Positions 29,935 through 38,059 of a stretch of DNA of 42,552 nucleotides are shown piece by piece. This DNA is from Acidobacteriota bacterium. GTDB lineage: Bacteria; Acidobacteriota; Thermoanaerobaculia; Multivoradales; Multivoraceae. Under the pieces are notes generated by a model that was not told the origin of the DNA, did not search any database, and saw only the letters and a list, made by a program, of their open reading frames with translations. The stretch is from NCBI GenBank assembly GCA_026708285.1, contig JAPOVF010000314.1:1-42552 (forward strand), written 5' to 3'. Position numbers and translations under genes: made by a program. Positions within the stretch are counted from its first letter, which is position 1, and each line of letters starts with the position of its first letter.

Positions 29935-30764
29935 TGGACGACGAACCACGTAGTCAGTAGGGCGATTTCGCCACGAAGGCCGGTCTCGCGGTCAAGCGAC
30001 ACAGTGTGTCGTGATGGCGCCTCGACGGCCCCGGTCTCCGGCCGTCGTAGGCATCAACGGCCGGACCCACAGCCAGATTGACGGCAAGGGCGGTCGCCGC
30101 AGGAGTACTCTCTCGCAAGTGGAAGTGAGGATTGCATCTGACTTCCAAGAAAGAGTTTCCCTGAAGTTGATCGGCAGGATGTCCAGAGCACTCTCATTCT
30201 CTTCTGCTCTCTAAGGTTCTCTTTGGAGCTTCGCGCCGCTGTGGCGCTCGGCTGAATAGGGTGGCAATAGCCGAAAGGGGCACTTTTTTTCAGTGCTTCG
30301 TGCCGCGCTCCTATGGTCTTCGTGCTTGGACCGTGACTTCCACTGCGTGGGTCGCCACTGTGGGCGGGCGGAGAAGGTGGGCTAGCAGGTCCGGGCGGAA
30401 CTAGAGCCGGTGGGGATCTCGCTGACTGGTCGGGTTCCTGTACGGGACTTCGCGATAGGGGAGACCGTTAGCCCCACTTGAAGCCGCGCTGGCTCGCTGG
30501 TAATCAAGAAGATGCAGAAACCCGATGGTCGGGGGCGTTCTCCCGAGGCTGTTGCGGAGTCGGCTCCTGCTGCTCGAGTGCGGCGCGCGAGATTCCTGCC
30601 CAGGTAGGTCGCCCGACGTCACGTAGGGTCCTGAGTAGGGGTCATCCAGTGTGCCAGCGCGGGGATGGGACCGTTCGCCGGATTCTTGGTCGCGCTCGAT
30701 TCCGGCTCCGGGACTTTGGCGCCCGATTCTGGGCAGGGGAGTCGTGACTGACCGAGTGCTCCAG
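29935..30764. other. 830 bp without a convincing gene
   Basis: There are small dyads: GACAC-AGT-GTGTC (29998-30010) and GCACT-TTTTTTC-AGTGC (30280-30296). A plus-strand frame at 30011-30214 (SQVEVRIASDFQERVSL) is possible but has no ribosome site. The region looks like decayed DNA downstream of the integrase relic. Confidence 0.35.
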
Positions 30765-31140
30765 TCGACGACGGCTCCGCAGTACTGGTCCCAGCGGTCC
30801 ATGAGTTCGGGCCCTCTGATCAAGCAGGTCGCTTCTCTGGTGAGCCGGTTCAATCTGGCTCCCGACCGCGTGACCTAGGCACGTCTCCGCTCGACCGCGC
30901 GAGACACCTCCCTCTGCCGTCCACGACCGGAACAAGGATCGGAAGCCGTGAGCAACGGAGTCGATGTCCAGTCGCTTCAAGAACCGATTGACGATCGTGT
31001 GAACGAGGGCCTTCGAGGTCGTCGCCGGCTGGAAGACGTAGCCCTTTCCACCGCCTAGTGGCCGCGCCTGGTCGAGGACTGTCGAGAGCCGTCACGCTGA
31101 GCGGGATTCGATCCTCCCGGTTCGTCTGCGTGCTCTTCGC
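30765..31140 (-). pseudogene. P4-type integrase relic 1 (C-terminal part)
   Basis: Fragments of a phage-type tyrosine recombinase run in two frames: TNREDRIPLS, LGGGKGYVFQP, TIVNRFLKRLDIDSVAHGFR (the H-x-x-R active-site pair), SLFRSWTAEGGVSR, ETCLGHAVGSQIEPAHQRSDLLDQR and LMDRWDQYCG. These match P4-like integrases (HGFRxxFRxWxxE, LxHxxG, YxRSDLxxxRxxLMxxWxxY). At least two frameshifts are present and the N-terminal two-thirds is gone. A second relic of the same family lies at 36645-36870. Confidence 0.8.
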
Positions 31141-31163
31141 CTTCGGCGTCCCGACGGCCGACT

Positions 31164-31370
31164 AGACGTCCAAGATCTGGTCACCGTCGTCTGGCCGGCC
31201 GTCGGTGTAGGCCCACAAATCGTCGCTCGGCTGCTTGGGCAGCCGCGCTACCACCAACGTAGTAGAGCGGTTTCGCGTCAGGAACAAATCTCCGGCTAGG
31301 TCCTTCTGGTCACTGCGCTTGCCAGCAACGAAAGTCGAGGCAATCTCGTCGAAGAACCGGTAGTGTCTCA
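31164..31370 (-). pseudogene. C-terminal gene fragment
   Basis: The frame HYRFFDEIASTFVAGKRSD, then LAGDLFLTRNRSTTLVVARL and DDLWAYTDGRPDDGDQILDV, ends in a TAG and has coding-like third positions. Upstream it enters the neighbouring gene in another frame, so no start is available. The family is not recognised. It is joined to the integrase relic, marking another breakpoint. Confidence 0.45.
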
Positions 31371-31898
31371 GTTTGGAAGTTCCAACGGAAGTCCCGTATC
31401 AGGGAAAAACCCCGTTCCGAATCCCCAGAATACGAGTCCGAAACCTGCGGCAACGGCTACAATCTGGGCTACGCGCATTAAGTTTGTTGATCGAGAAGTA
31501 GGCACTGGGGAGTGGCCTATGGATTGATCTAGGGGTTCCGACACAACCCGCATCCCCTGAGGACCCGTTTCCTCAGCGTTCTTTAGGCGATTCATCACTT
31601 TCTCTGTCTGAGTCTTCAATCTTATCTGGTGCTGACGATGAGATAAGAACAGGCAGTGTAGAAACACGAGGCCAAACGCGAGCGACAATACGAAGCAAAC
31701 CAAAGCCAGGCGCAGTGGGAGAGGAAGCTCGCCAAGACTTCCGCTTCCGAGGACAATACCTGCTGCCATGACACCTGACACAACGCTAAGGGTTCTATGG
31801 AACTCCCTGACAAGGGCAGATGCTTCTTCGGCTATGCGTTTGTCTTCTTTTGTGTAGTCAAGCAGGAATTGATCCTGAGTTTTGTTTATCTCTAACAT
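31368..31898 (-). CDS. Membrane protein, three helices, hypothetical
   Basis: A 176-residue protein with a soluble, charged N-terminus (about 1-35). A helix pair follows (about 36-57, VVSGVMAAGIVLGSGSL; and 63-84, LALVCFVLSLAFGLVFLHCL), then a polar loop and a last helix (about 143-163, VAQIVAVAAGFGLVFWGFG). The GC content is clearly lower than in the transfer genes. No family is recognised. It is the first cargo gene after the integrase relic. Confidence 0.6.
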   Translation of the reverse strand: MLEINKTQDQFLLDYTKEDKRIAEEASALVREFHRTLSVVSGVMAAGIVLGSGSLGELPLPLRLALVCFVLSLAFGLVFLHCLFLSHRQHQIRLKTQTEKVMNRLKNAEETGPQGMRVVSEPLDQSIGHSPVPTSRSTNLMRVAQIVAVAAGFGLVFWGFGTGFFPDTGLPLELPN

Positions 31899-31910
31899 TC
31901 GCCCTCTTCT

Positions 31911-32186
31911 TCAACCTCCGATCAGCTCCCGCGGGAAGCCAAGCACTAGGTCCAGCAGGATCGGGACAATGAAAAGCCACCACGACAGCGCCCACGATGG
32001 TCCGAACACGGTGTCACCTATCCGCCATGCGGATGAACGGACGGATAGCTGGGTACCCGGCTGCCTGATCCCGCACCCGACGACACGTTCCTCACGATCA
32101 AGGGCCAGGTCCAGGAGCCGGGAGTTGTTGAAGCCGACGGCCACAGATTCTCGTTCAGCGCCTCCGTTGGTGGCGGGGGAGCGCAA
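31911..32186 (-). CDS. Possible small membrane protein
   Basis: A 91-residue frame from a TTG. The C-terminal half has a hydrophobic segment (ALSWWLFIVPILLDLVLGF), weakly like small lipoproteins of the YceK type, but without a lipobox. The N-terminal half reads AVGFNNSRLLDLALDREERV. The start is doubtful, and overlapping frames compete. Confidence 0.35.
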   Translation of the reverse strand: MRSPATNGGAERESVAVGFNNSRLLDLALDREERVVGCGIRQPGTQLSVRSSAWRIGDTVFGPSWALSWWLFIVPILLDLVLGFPRELIGG

Positions 32187-32336
32187 CGGCGGTGTGCGAG
32201 AAATGACGTCCTATGGGAGGGAGCGCTGCCCCGCCCCGCGCCATACAGCGTGAACATTACGTGAACCTCCTTCTTGGGCTAGTGTCTCAGTCTAGAATCT
32301 GTGTCGACGGCGTGCGCGTCAGGGACCGTTGTTCCG

Positions 32337-33185
32337 TCACTCGCACACGATTGGCACGGCCTTTTCGTCCACATCAGACGAGACAAGCAGCACGTTGCCA
32401 GGGCCACCGCAGTAGGAGTCCTGTATCGCCTTCCTGGCGCGGCAGGCCATCGCATCAACATCGGAATCAACGATGCAGTCCACCTCCCGGTCAGGGAACG
32501 CTATACCGAATACTCCCACCGAAACCGACACGTCCATCACCGTCCTTTCATCCCGGACGGGATCGTCGTCAGTCGTTCCGATAAAGGCAGCCTTGTTGTT
32601 CTCGTAGGCCCTGTCCATACAGGCATCTAGGCCTTTGAGGCTGACAAGCCTTCCTTCGTCTCCCTGGTAAGGCGGGATAGGTCCCGGCAGTCTCTTGTTG
32701 GTTCTGCTCGTCGTGTACCGCCACAACGTGCCGGGGGCGACAGTTACTTTCGCGTAGTGCCTGGAGCAGTCGGCAACTTGTTCAGCGGCCCTTCTGGTGC
32801 GCGGTCCGACGGTGCCGTCGGAGATGACCCCGGACATGACTTGGGCGATGTTCCTTGCTGCACCGTCGAGACAGGATACGGTCTTCTTTGCACTAACGGC
32901 ATCGAGAATACCGGTCACGAGGTTGCCGTAGCCCCGGTAGCTGTAGTCTCCGGTGACGGCAGCGCCGAGGTCAGATGCCACGTTCACGGCGTCGGTGTAG
33001 CCTCTCCCAAGGGATACGCCACTGCATCTAGCGGCTTCCGACTCCACTTGAAGCATAGCCCTGGCGAGGGGCCTCGTCTTCATCCGTTGAAGTTCGTTGT
33101 CCGTGTACCACTGGCCGAAGGCTCCAGAGGCCACCATCGTGAGCACTGGCAGGCACGCAAAGGTCGTTCCACGACGTCTGGTCAT
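32337..33185 (-). CDS. Secreted cysteine-containing hypothetical protein
   Basis: A 282-residue exported protein. The signal peptide is about residues 1-24 (LPVLTMVASGAFGQW). The mature part has about eight cysteines (for example SEAARCSGVSLGRGYTDA, TVSCLDGAA, VADCSRHYA, ACMDRAYE, DSYCGGPGN), probably paired as disulfides in the periplasm. No family is recognised. It is separated from the next gene by only 11 bases and may share its transcript. Confidence 0.6.
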   Translation of the reverse strand: MTRRRGTTFACLPVLTMVASGAFGQWYTDNELQRMKTRPLARAMLQVESEAARCSGVSLGRGYTDAVNVASDLGAAVTGDYSYRGYGNLVTGILDAVSAKKTVSCLDGAARNIAQVMSGVISDGTVGPRTRRAAEQVADCSRHYAKVTVAPGTLWRYTTSRTNKRLPGPIPPYQGDEGRLVSLKGLDACMDRAYENNKAAFIGTTDDDPVRDERTVMDVSVSVGVFGIAFPDREVDCIVDSDVDAMACRARKAIQDSYCGGPGNVLLVSSDVDEKAVPIVCE

Positions 33186-33196
33186 GAGCTTCTATC

Positions 33197-33673
33197 CTAG
33201 CGGGTCCGCCGCATTTCCCGGTACTTCGTGCAGGGTCCGAACTCGCAGTCGGTGTACTGGCGTAGTGAGCCGCTGGGGGTGATGACAAAGATGTTGTCGG
33301 GTTGCCCGGTGCGGTTGGTCATGGCGAATGCTGGTCCTGGTCCGCATGTTCGGCATTCTGACCAGCGTTCGAGTGGTTCTTTGCCATAGCCGTCGTGGAG
33401 ATAGAGGGTGCTGTTCTCTCTGGCGATGGTTTTCGACTCGTTCCAGAGGGAGTCGTGCCAGACGCCCAGCACACCGGTCTTCGAGAGGTCGACGGAGGAG
33501 CGGCTGGTTGTCGCCGGGCGTTGCTGGCGGTCCGGGTCGCTTCTCCGGTCGGGCGTGACGGCGACGCACATCAGCGCGAGGACGAGCAGCAGCCCGAAGG
33601 TCACACCGAAGGCGGTGGCGCACCCGGAGCGGCGCTTCGGTTCTGGCGTGGGGTCGTCAAACAGTTCGGTCAC
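33197..33673 (-). CDS. Membrane-anchored protein coupled to the potassium channel
   Basis: A 158-residue protein starting at the GTG at 33673, which overlaps the channel stop as GTGA. A cytoplasmic N-terminus (TELFDDPTPEPKRRSG) precedes one membrane helix (about 21-42, FGVTFGLLLVLALMCVAV). An extracytoplasmic domain follows, with two CxxC-like pairs (ECRTCGPG and DCEFGPC). The coupling to the channel suggests an accessory subunit or a protein acting with it. No family is recognised. Confidence 0.65.
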   Translation of the reverse strand: MTELFDDPTPEPKRRSGCATAFGVTFGLLLVLALMCVAVTPDRRSDPDRQQRPATTSRSSVDLSKTGVLGVWHDSLWNESKTIARENSTLYLHDGYGKEPLERWSECRTCGPGPAFAMTNRTGQPDNIFVITPSGSLRQYTDCEFGPCTKYREMRRTR

Positions 33674-34356
33674 GTTTCCTTTGTCTTGGTTAGAGCTGCG
33701 GCCACGAGTCCTGCTGGAGCGGCGACGATGGCCATGCCGCAGAGAAGCACCAGAGTGGTGAAGATCCGGCCGCCGGCGGTGATGGGGTAGGTGTCCCCGT
33801 AGCCCACGGTCGTGAGTGTGGCGACGGCCCACCAGAGGCTACCGGGGATGGAGCCGAACACGTCCGGTTGCGCTTCGTGCTCGAAGAAGTAGATGCCGGT
33901 CGCAGCGAAGTACAGCAGCAGACCGGTGGTGAGGACGAAGATGGCGGCTTCCTCCTTGACGCTGAGCAGTGCATGTCCGAGACGTTGGACGGCTCGTGAA
34001 CGGGTGACCTTGAGAACCCGCAGGAGCCTGAACAGCCGCACCGCCCGGATTGAGCGGAGGTCAAGTCCGAGGAGCGTGGGGAGGATGGCGGCGAGGTCAA
34101 CGACGCCGTAGAAGCTGGTGATGTACTTCCAGCGCTTGGGAGCGGTAGCGACTCGCAGGATGTACTCGGTAACGAAGATGCCGGTGATGGCGGTGCTGGC
34201 GGTACCGAGGACCGTTCCCAAACGGGCAGCAATGTCGTCCACGGTGGCCACGCTGTCGAGGACGAGTCCAGCGAGGATGATGGCCATGACGGCAGAGTCG
34301 AACACCCGGCCGGCTGGGGTGTCGTTCTGCCACACGATTCGCCGTAGTGCGTTCAC
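33670..34356 (-). CDS. Voltage-gated potassium channel (six-helix type)
   Basis: A 228-residue ion channel. The voltage-sensor helices lead to an arginine-rich S4 (RSIRAVRLFRLLRVLKVTR, residues about 101-119), then S5, a turret with EHEAQPDVFGS, the pore helix and filter TLTTVGYGDTYP (filter TVGYGD at 183-188) and S6 (VLLCGMAIVAAPAGLVAAAL). It has the minimal KvAP-like length, without a long cytoplasmic tail. All key features are intact. It forms an overlapping pair with the downstream membrane protein. A decayed relative lies at 5699-6243. Confidence 0.9.
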   Translation of the reverse strand: MNALRRIVWQNDTPAGRVFDSAVMAIILAGLVLDSVATVDDIAARLGTVLGTASTAITGIFVTEYILRVATAPKRWKYITSFYGVVDLAAILPTLLGLDLRSIRAVRLFRLLRVLKVTRSRAVQRLGHALLSVKEEAAIFVLTTGLLLYFAATGIYFFEHEAQPDVFGSIPGSLWWAVATLTTVGYGDTYPITAGGRIFTTLVLLCGMAIVAAPAGLVAAALTKTKET

Positions 34357-34422
34357 GATGGGGGGCTCAGTCTTGTGTCTCGCCCTGAAGTCTGCAGAAC
34401 CTTCGCCGTCAGGTCGTAAGGC

Positions 34423-35094
34423 TCAGTCTACGGGCTTCTTCCCGACATCGATGAGTATGGCCTTGGGGGTCGTGCCTTGTAGATGAGGAGCCAAACCCTT
34501 GCGGCATGGAATGCCTACAGCCCTAAGAACCGTAGTAAGGGCCGCTAAGGCAGGGCCGGCACTACCATTATCTTCTCCAATGGCCAGGAACACGCCAGAG
34601 TTGGTTGAAACTCCCGCTGTATCGCCAGCGACGGTTACAGAGATGCCGCGGCCCGTCTGCGACGACACTCTCATCCATCCCGCGGACTTCAGCGTATCGT
34701 CAAGCACTCGAAGCAGCGACTGGGATTCGGAGTCAGGATACACCGTGAAGCCAAAACGCTGTCCAGCGAACTGTTTCACCGATGCCACGATTTCATCTTG
34801 ACCATCTGACGTTATGGTCCTCGGCTCGATGAGCTTCGCCAGCTCAAGCCGGGCCTGGGAGGCAACGGCCTCTGCTTCTTCTGCACGGGCATTCGCCTCT
34901 GCGGAACGGGCATCTGCGCGCGCAATCTGATTGCGCGACTCGATTCGATGTGCCTCCATTCTACGGTCCTTATCTGCATTGACTCGCGCAGAAAGATGAT
35001 AGATCGCCAAGCTCGCAACCGCTACGATCCCCACACAGACGAAGTAGACCACGTGCACCCACTGTAGAATCTTCTCAACGGTCGTTGCTTCCAT
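34423..35094 (-). CDS. Membrane-anchored coiled-coil protein
   Basis: A 223-residue protein. I start it at the ATG at 35094 (MEATTVEKIL); an upstream ATG at 35127 is also in frame. One membrane helix (about 9-31, WVHVVYFVCVGIVAVASLAI) is followed by a coiled coil (about 38-88, RMEAHRIESRNQIARADAR, AEEAEAVASQARLELAKL). The soluble domain (SVKQFAGQRFGFTVYPD, and ALAALTTVLRAVGI) may be an alpha/beta fold. Similar layouts occur in uncharacterised membrane-anchored proteins of genomic islands. Confidence 0.65.
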   Translation of the reverse strand: MEATTVEKILQWVHVVYFVCVGIVAVASLAIYHLSARVNADKDRRMEAHRIESRNQIARADARSAEANARAEEAEAVASQARLELAKLIEPRTITSDGQDEIVASVKQFAGQRFGFTVYPDSESQSLLRVLDDTLKSAGWMRVSSQTGRGISVTVAGDTAGVSTNSGVFLAIGEDNGSAGPALAALTTVLRAVGIPCRKGLAPHLQGTTPKAILIDVGKKPVD

Positions 35095-35173
35095 ACTGCT
35101 CACCCAGTACCGAGCCCCGCCGTGCAAGCGCTCAAACTGCGGATCTCGATGGTCGTCATTGTCCCACTGGCTC

Positions 35174-35476
35174 CTACCTGCGGTTGCGGAGGACGTTGGT
35201 GGCGAACTTCTGTTTCCAGTATGCCCGGTTAGTCGCCGGCGTGGTTGCGCGCGGACACCCGTCGTGGCGGTGCCCGAAACAGCCGTGCACGAAGCAGACC
35301 GCTCGGTAGCGGGGAGAGACGAGATCTGGCCGGCCTGTTAGTGCCGAATCGTGGAATCGGTAGCGAAGGCCACGAGCGTAGAGGCTGGGACGCAGAGTCA
35401 GCTCCGGCCCTGTGTCTCGGCTCCGCACTCGCGCCATGATGCGCGAAGGAGTCCCGGCGTCAACGGTGTCCGGCAC
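35174..35476 (-). pseudogene. vsr: Truncated very-short-patch repair endonuclease, Vsr
   Basis: The GTG at 35476 has a GAGGAG ribosome site and opens a 100-residue protein: TPSRIMARVRSRDTGPELTLR, YRFHDSALTGRPDLVSPRYR, FVHGCFGHRHDGC and AYWKQKFATNV. Vsr nicks next to T:G mismatches left by cytosine methylation. The catalytic aspartate (GRPD) and both histidines are present. The conserved Trp of FWH is Gly, and the C-terminal third with the WEC segment is missing (usual length about 140-150). No cytosine methylase is nearby. It is probably inactive. Confidence 0.7.
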
Positions 35477-35529
35477 GCTCTCCTCGGCTCCGGTTGCCTC
35501 GCAGGTCTTGGGACGGTGACGACCAGATG

Positions 35530-36111
35530 CTACTCGACCGCCGTGCGTTGCTGAGGCCAACCGATCGATTCTAAGTAGCGGCTAGCACTCGAACAAAGGC
35601 GAACGTACTCTTCTGCCATGTAGGACGAGATGGTGAACCGGCGGGAGTGTGCCGCTTCATTCCGAACGTGATTGAGGTGACGGAGGATTCCAAGGCCATC
35701 GGCATCCAAGTGTCCGGCGTTCTCCAGCAGGCGGATGATCTTGCCCGCTGGCCGCCATCTACTGCGGTCGAGGTCAAGGCGATCACAGACATCTCGAAGG
35801 GACTTGTCCACATCGAGCCATGCCTCTATGACCGCAGCTCTTGGACTACGCTCTACAGACGCTTTCGCGTGAATCGCGACCGCACTTTGGTCGTCCGTCT
35901 TGTCAGGTGCATCAGGTAGCTGGTTTGCGTTGTCTTTGGCAGCATCTAGGTGACGCTTGACGGTCACCATGTTGTCTCGGATGCCGATCATCTCTAGGCC
36001 GTCTATGAGCCCTTTCACGGGTTTCCTGAAGATCACTGCCAGGATGAGAAGAACGATTGGCCAGCTCGCCGCATCCGCGAGGGCCGCGACCAATTCCATC
36101 CAGGGACTCAT
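35530..36111 (-). CDS. Membrane-anchored DUF4145-like protein
   Basis: A 193-residue protein from the ATG at 36111 (MSPWMELVAALADA). One N-terminal membrane helix (WPIVLLILAVIF, about 17-30) ends in RKPVKGLIDGLEMIGIRD, a common join to a cytoplasmic domain. Later segments AVIEAWLDVDKSLRDV and GILRHLNHVRNEAAHS resemble the helical DUF4145 domain, seen in proteins of mobile islands and defence loci with unknown action. The 3' end extends 31 bases past the end of the longest vsr frame. Confidence 0.6.
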   Translation of the reverse strand: MSPWMELVAALADAASWPIVLLILAVIFRKPVKGLIDGLEMIGIRDNMVTVKRHLDAAKDNANQLPDAPDKTDDQSAVAIHAKASVERSPRAAVIEAWLDVDKSLRDVCDRLDLDRSRWRPAGKIIRLLENAGHLDADGLGILRHLNHVRNEAAHSRRFTISSYMAEEYVRLCSSASRYLESIGWPQQRTAVE

Positions 36112-36225
36112 GGTGCGGCCCAAGGCTCCACTGAACATAGCCCAATGCAGTTCGCTTCACTCATGGTGTTTCTCTTGGGTGTTGAGAGTACGAGGTCTCA
36201 CGGTGAGGTCTTGCGCGAGGGATCA

Positions 36226-36492
36226 TCAGCGCAGTTCACTATTCGAACGACGGGCCGTTCGGGCGCGGTCGCTTGTGCGCGATAGAAGCCGGAGGATCCA
36301 CGGCTGCGTGGCGCCTTGGAATCCCGCCGTGAGGCTAAGCTGGAGTCCGAAATGGCGCTCGGACGGAAGAGCCGAGAGCGCAACCACGATCAGCGCGATC
36401 GTCGCGATGCCGGCCCAGAAACCGGCCTGGGTCCGGGTCGGATTGTCGTGAACGGCTCTCGTTGGTGTCGGTGTCAGCGGCCGCCGGTTCAC
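36226..36492 (-). CDS. Small single-helix membrane protein
   Basis: An 88-residue frame with one membrane helix (about 24-42, GFWAGIATIALIVVALSAL), a short polar N-terminus (NRRPLTPTPTRAVHDNPTR) and a basic tail. The codon pattern is fair at the start and weak after residue 55. No family is recognised. Confidence 0.4.
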   Translation of the reverse strand: MNRRPLTPTPTRAVHDNPTRTQAGFWAGIATIALIVVALSALPSERHFGLQLSLTAGFQGATQPWILRLLSRTSDRARTARRSNSELR

Positions 36493-36644
36493 GGCTTCAG
36501 CCTAGTTGCACTCGATGTCGATCGTCAACGGCGGGCCGGTGCCGGTTGCGCTGAGCGAGCGGAAGGACCCTTGGCGCGCTTTGCGGTGTCCTCAAGCTGT
36601 CGATCCAGAATCCCCCGTGCATGGGGAGACGACGTACTACTCGA

Positions 36645-36870
36645 TACGGCACCGTAGTGCCAGCCCCAACGCTCCATGACTTCTGCCCTTTGGTCGAGCA
36701 GATCACTTCTCTGGCAAGCCTGTTCGAGTTGGTTCCCGAGATCGTGTGACCCAGGCAAGTCTCGGCTACCTCCCGCGAGACGCCCTCCCCTGCCGTCCAC
36801 GACCGGAACGAGGACCGGAAGCCGTGAGCGACGGAGTCGATCTCCAGTCACTTCAAGAGGCATCGACCCT
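36645..36870 (-). pseudogene. P4-type integrase relic 2 (C-terminal end)
   Basis: One frame gives EIDSVAHGFRSSFRSWTAGE, then GVSREVAETCLGHT. A second, after a one-base shift, gives GNQLEQACQRSDLLDQRAEV and MERWGWHYGAV. It aligns with relic 1 (30765-31140) over about 200 bases, in the same orientation, and is cut upstream at about 36870. It lacks the N-terminus and most of the catalytic domain. Confidence 0.8.
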
Positions 36871-37332
36871 ATGACTGCCGACACGGGCAGGACGAGGCCC
36901 GCGTCATTCGTCGCCACGGAGTTCGGCATCGTTGAGCCCGTATGCTTGGCGTAGTATCTAGACGGCTAGTCTCCCGCAGCAGATCGTCGGCTAGACAGTC
37001 GAGAGGGTTTCGCCCGCAAACGGGACCATGTTGGGGGACACCTTTCGACCGTCGTTCCGTGCAAGTGATCGTCTTCTATGCAATTTAGCCGAGGTCCGGC
37101 CGGGAGTCACAGCCGCACAGATCGCTACGGACGGGGGGCGGCGGATGCTCTAACTGACGGGCCTCAGACGGCTGAGCGCCGCGACCCGAACAGACCGGGG
37201 GGCGGTGAGGAGATCCCCTTGACGGAGTAGATGACGGGAGCGGCCCGTGCCTGCCCTGGGGGTAGAGTTACTTCTTCGCGCTGCCTAGGTGCATGGGCAC
37301 TGGCCACCGATGTCGTCGAGAGAGGAGGAGGA
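36871..37332. other. 460 bp without a convincing gene
   Basis: This stretch lies between the integrase relic and hicB. I see no gene or RNA. It should contain the hicBA promoter, but no clear -35/-10 pair stands out. Confidence 0.35.
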
Positions 37333-37548
37333 ATGCAGGAGTACACCGCGATCGTCAAGCGGGCCGGCGACTGGTGGATCGGCTGGATCGAAGAAGTGCC
37401 GGGCGTGAACTGCCAGGAGCGGAGCCGCGAGAAGCTGCTGGAGACCCTGTCCATCACTCTGGGCGAGGCACTGGAGTTCAATCGCCAGGCAGCGTTGGCC
37501 GCGGCTGGTGAGGGCTACACCTTGGAGAAGGTCGTCGTTGCTACATGA
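37333..37548 (+). CDS. hicB: HicB-family antitoxin
   Basis: A 71-residue protein with a GGAGGAGG ribosome site just upstream. It has the HicB partial RNase H-like fold: EYTAIVKRAGDWWIGWIEEV, then PGVNCQERSREKLLETL and GEALEFNRQ. It neutralises the HicA mRNA interferase and often represses the operon. This short form lacks the extra C-terminal DNA-binding domain of longer HicB proteins. The antitoxin gene comes first and overlaps hicA by ATGA. Confidence 0.88.
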   Translation: MQEYTAIVKRAGDWWIGWIEEVPGVNCQERSREKLLETLSITLGEALEFNRQAALAAAGEGYTLEKVVVAT

Positions 37549-37733
37549 AGCGCAGAGCCCTTCTGCGGCATCTTCGAAGACAGGGCTGCGAGTTGGTGCG
37601 CGAGGGGCGACGGCACTCTTGGTGGCGGAATCGCGCTGACGATCGGCGCAGCGCGATTCCGCGCCATACCGAGATCAACCGGATACTGGCGCGGAAGATC
37701 TGCGCGGATCTTGGCGTCGAGCTGGTCCCCTGA
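37545..37733 (+). CDS. hicA: HicA-family mRNA interferase toxin
   Basis: A 62-residue protein with the double-strand-RNA-binding-like fold of HicA: LLRHLRRQGCELVREGRRHS, where the histidine of GRRHS is the likely catalytic residue, and IPRHTEINRILARKICADLGV. It cleaves mRNA when free of HicB. The start overlaps the hicB stop (ATGA), so the toxin is made only with translation of the antitoxin. Confidence 0.88.
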   Translation: MKRRALLRHLRRQGCELVREGRRHSWWRNRADDRRSAIPRHTEINRILARKICADLGVELVP

Positions 37734-38059
37734 GCCGTTCACCTGGTGGCTTCCCGGTTGGGGGCTGAGGGGTTTGGCGTCTGCTCTGACCGTCTCGTGG
37801 ACGCGACCATCGCGGCGGAGTTGAGGGGCCGCGCGACCTCGAATCGTCCCGGTCGGACGGTATCGCTTCTCCCGTGGTCCGGCTTGAGCGTGGTCTCCGG
37901 GAGTTGGGCCAGAGTGTGGGACCCGTAGGGCTGGCCGTCCGCTAAACCATTGAAACGTAAGGACTTACGTCTCCGGACAACCTGACTCTCATTCTGCGTC
38001 CTCCTCTGTTCGACTGATGCCGGGAGTGTAGCGGAGGACGCCCCCTGCGACGCAGTCTC
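37734..38059. other. Intergenic region with a perfect dyad
   Basis: No gene is seen. ACGTAAG-GA-CTTACGT (37955-37970) is a perfect 7-bp dyad, suitable as an operator or recombinase site. The region separates hicA from the convergent gene at 38060-39136. Confidence 0.45.

Noticed and set aside
2454-36965. Shared 9-mer TCTAGACGG near 2454 and 36957 (and CTAGACGG inverted near 29723) as possible attachment sites
   Set aside because: Nine shared bases are expected many times by chance in 42 kb, and the flanks do not match.
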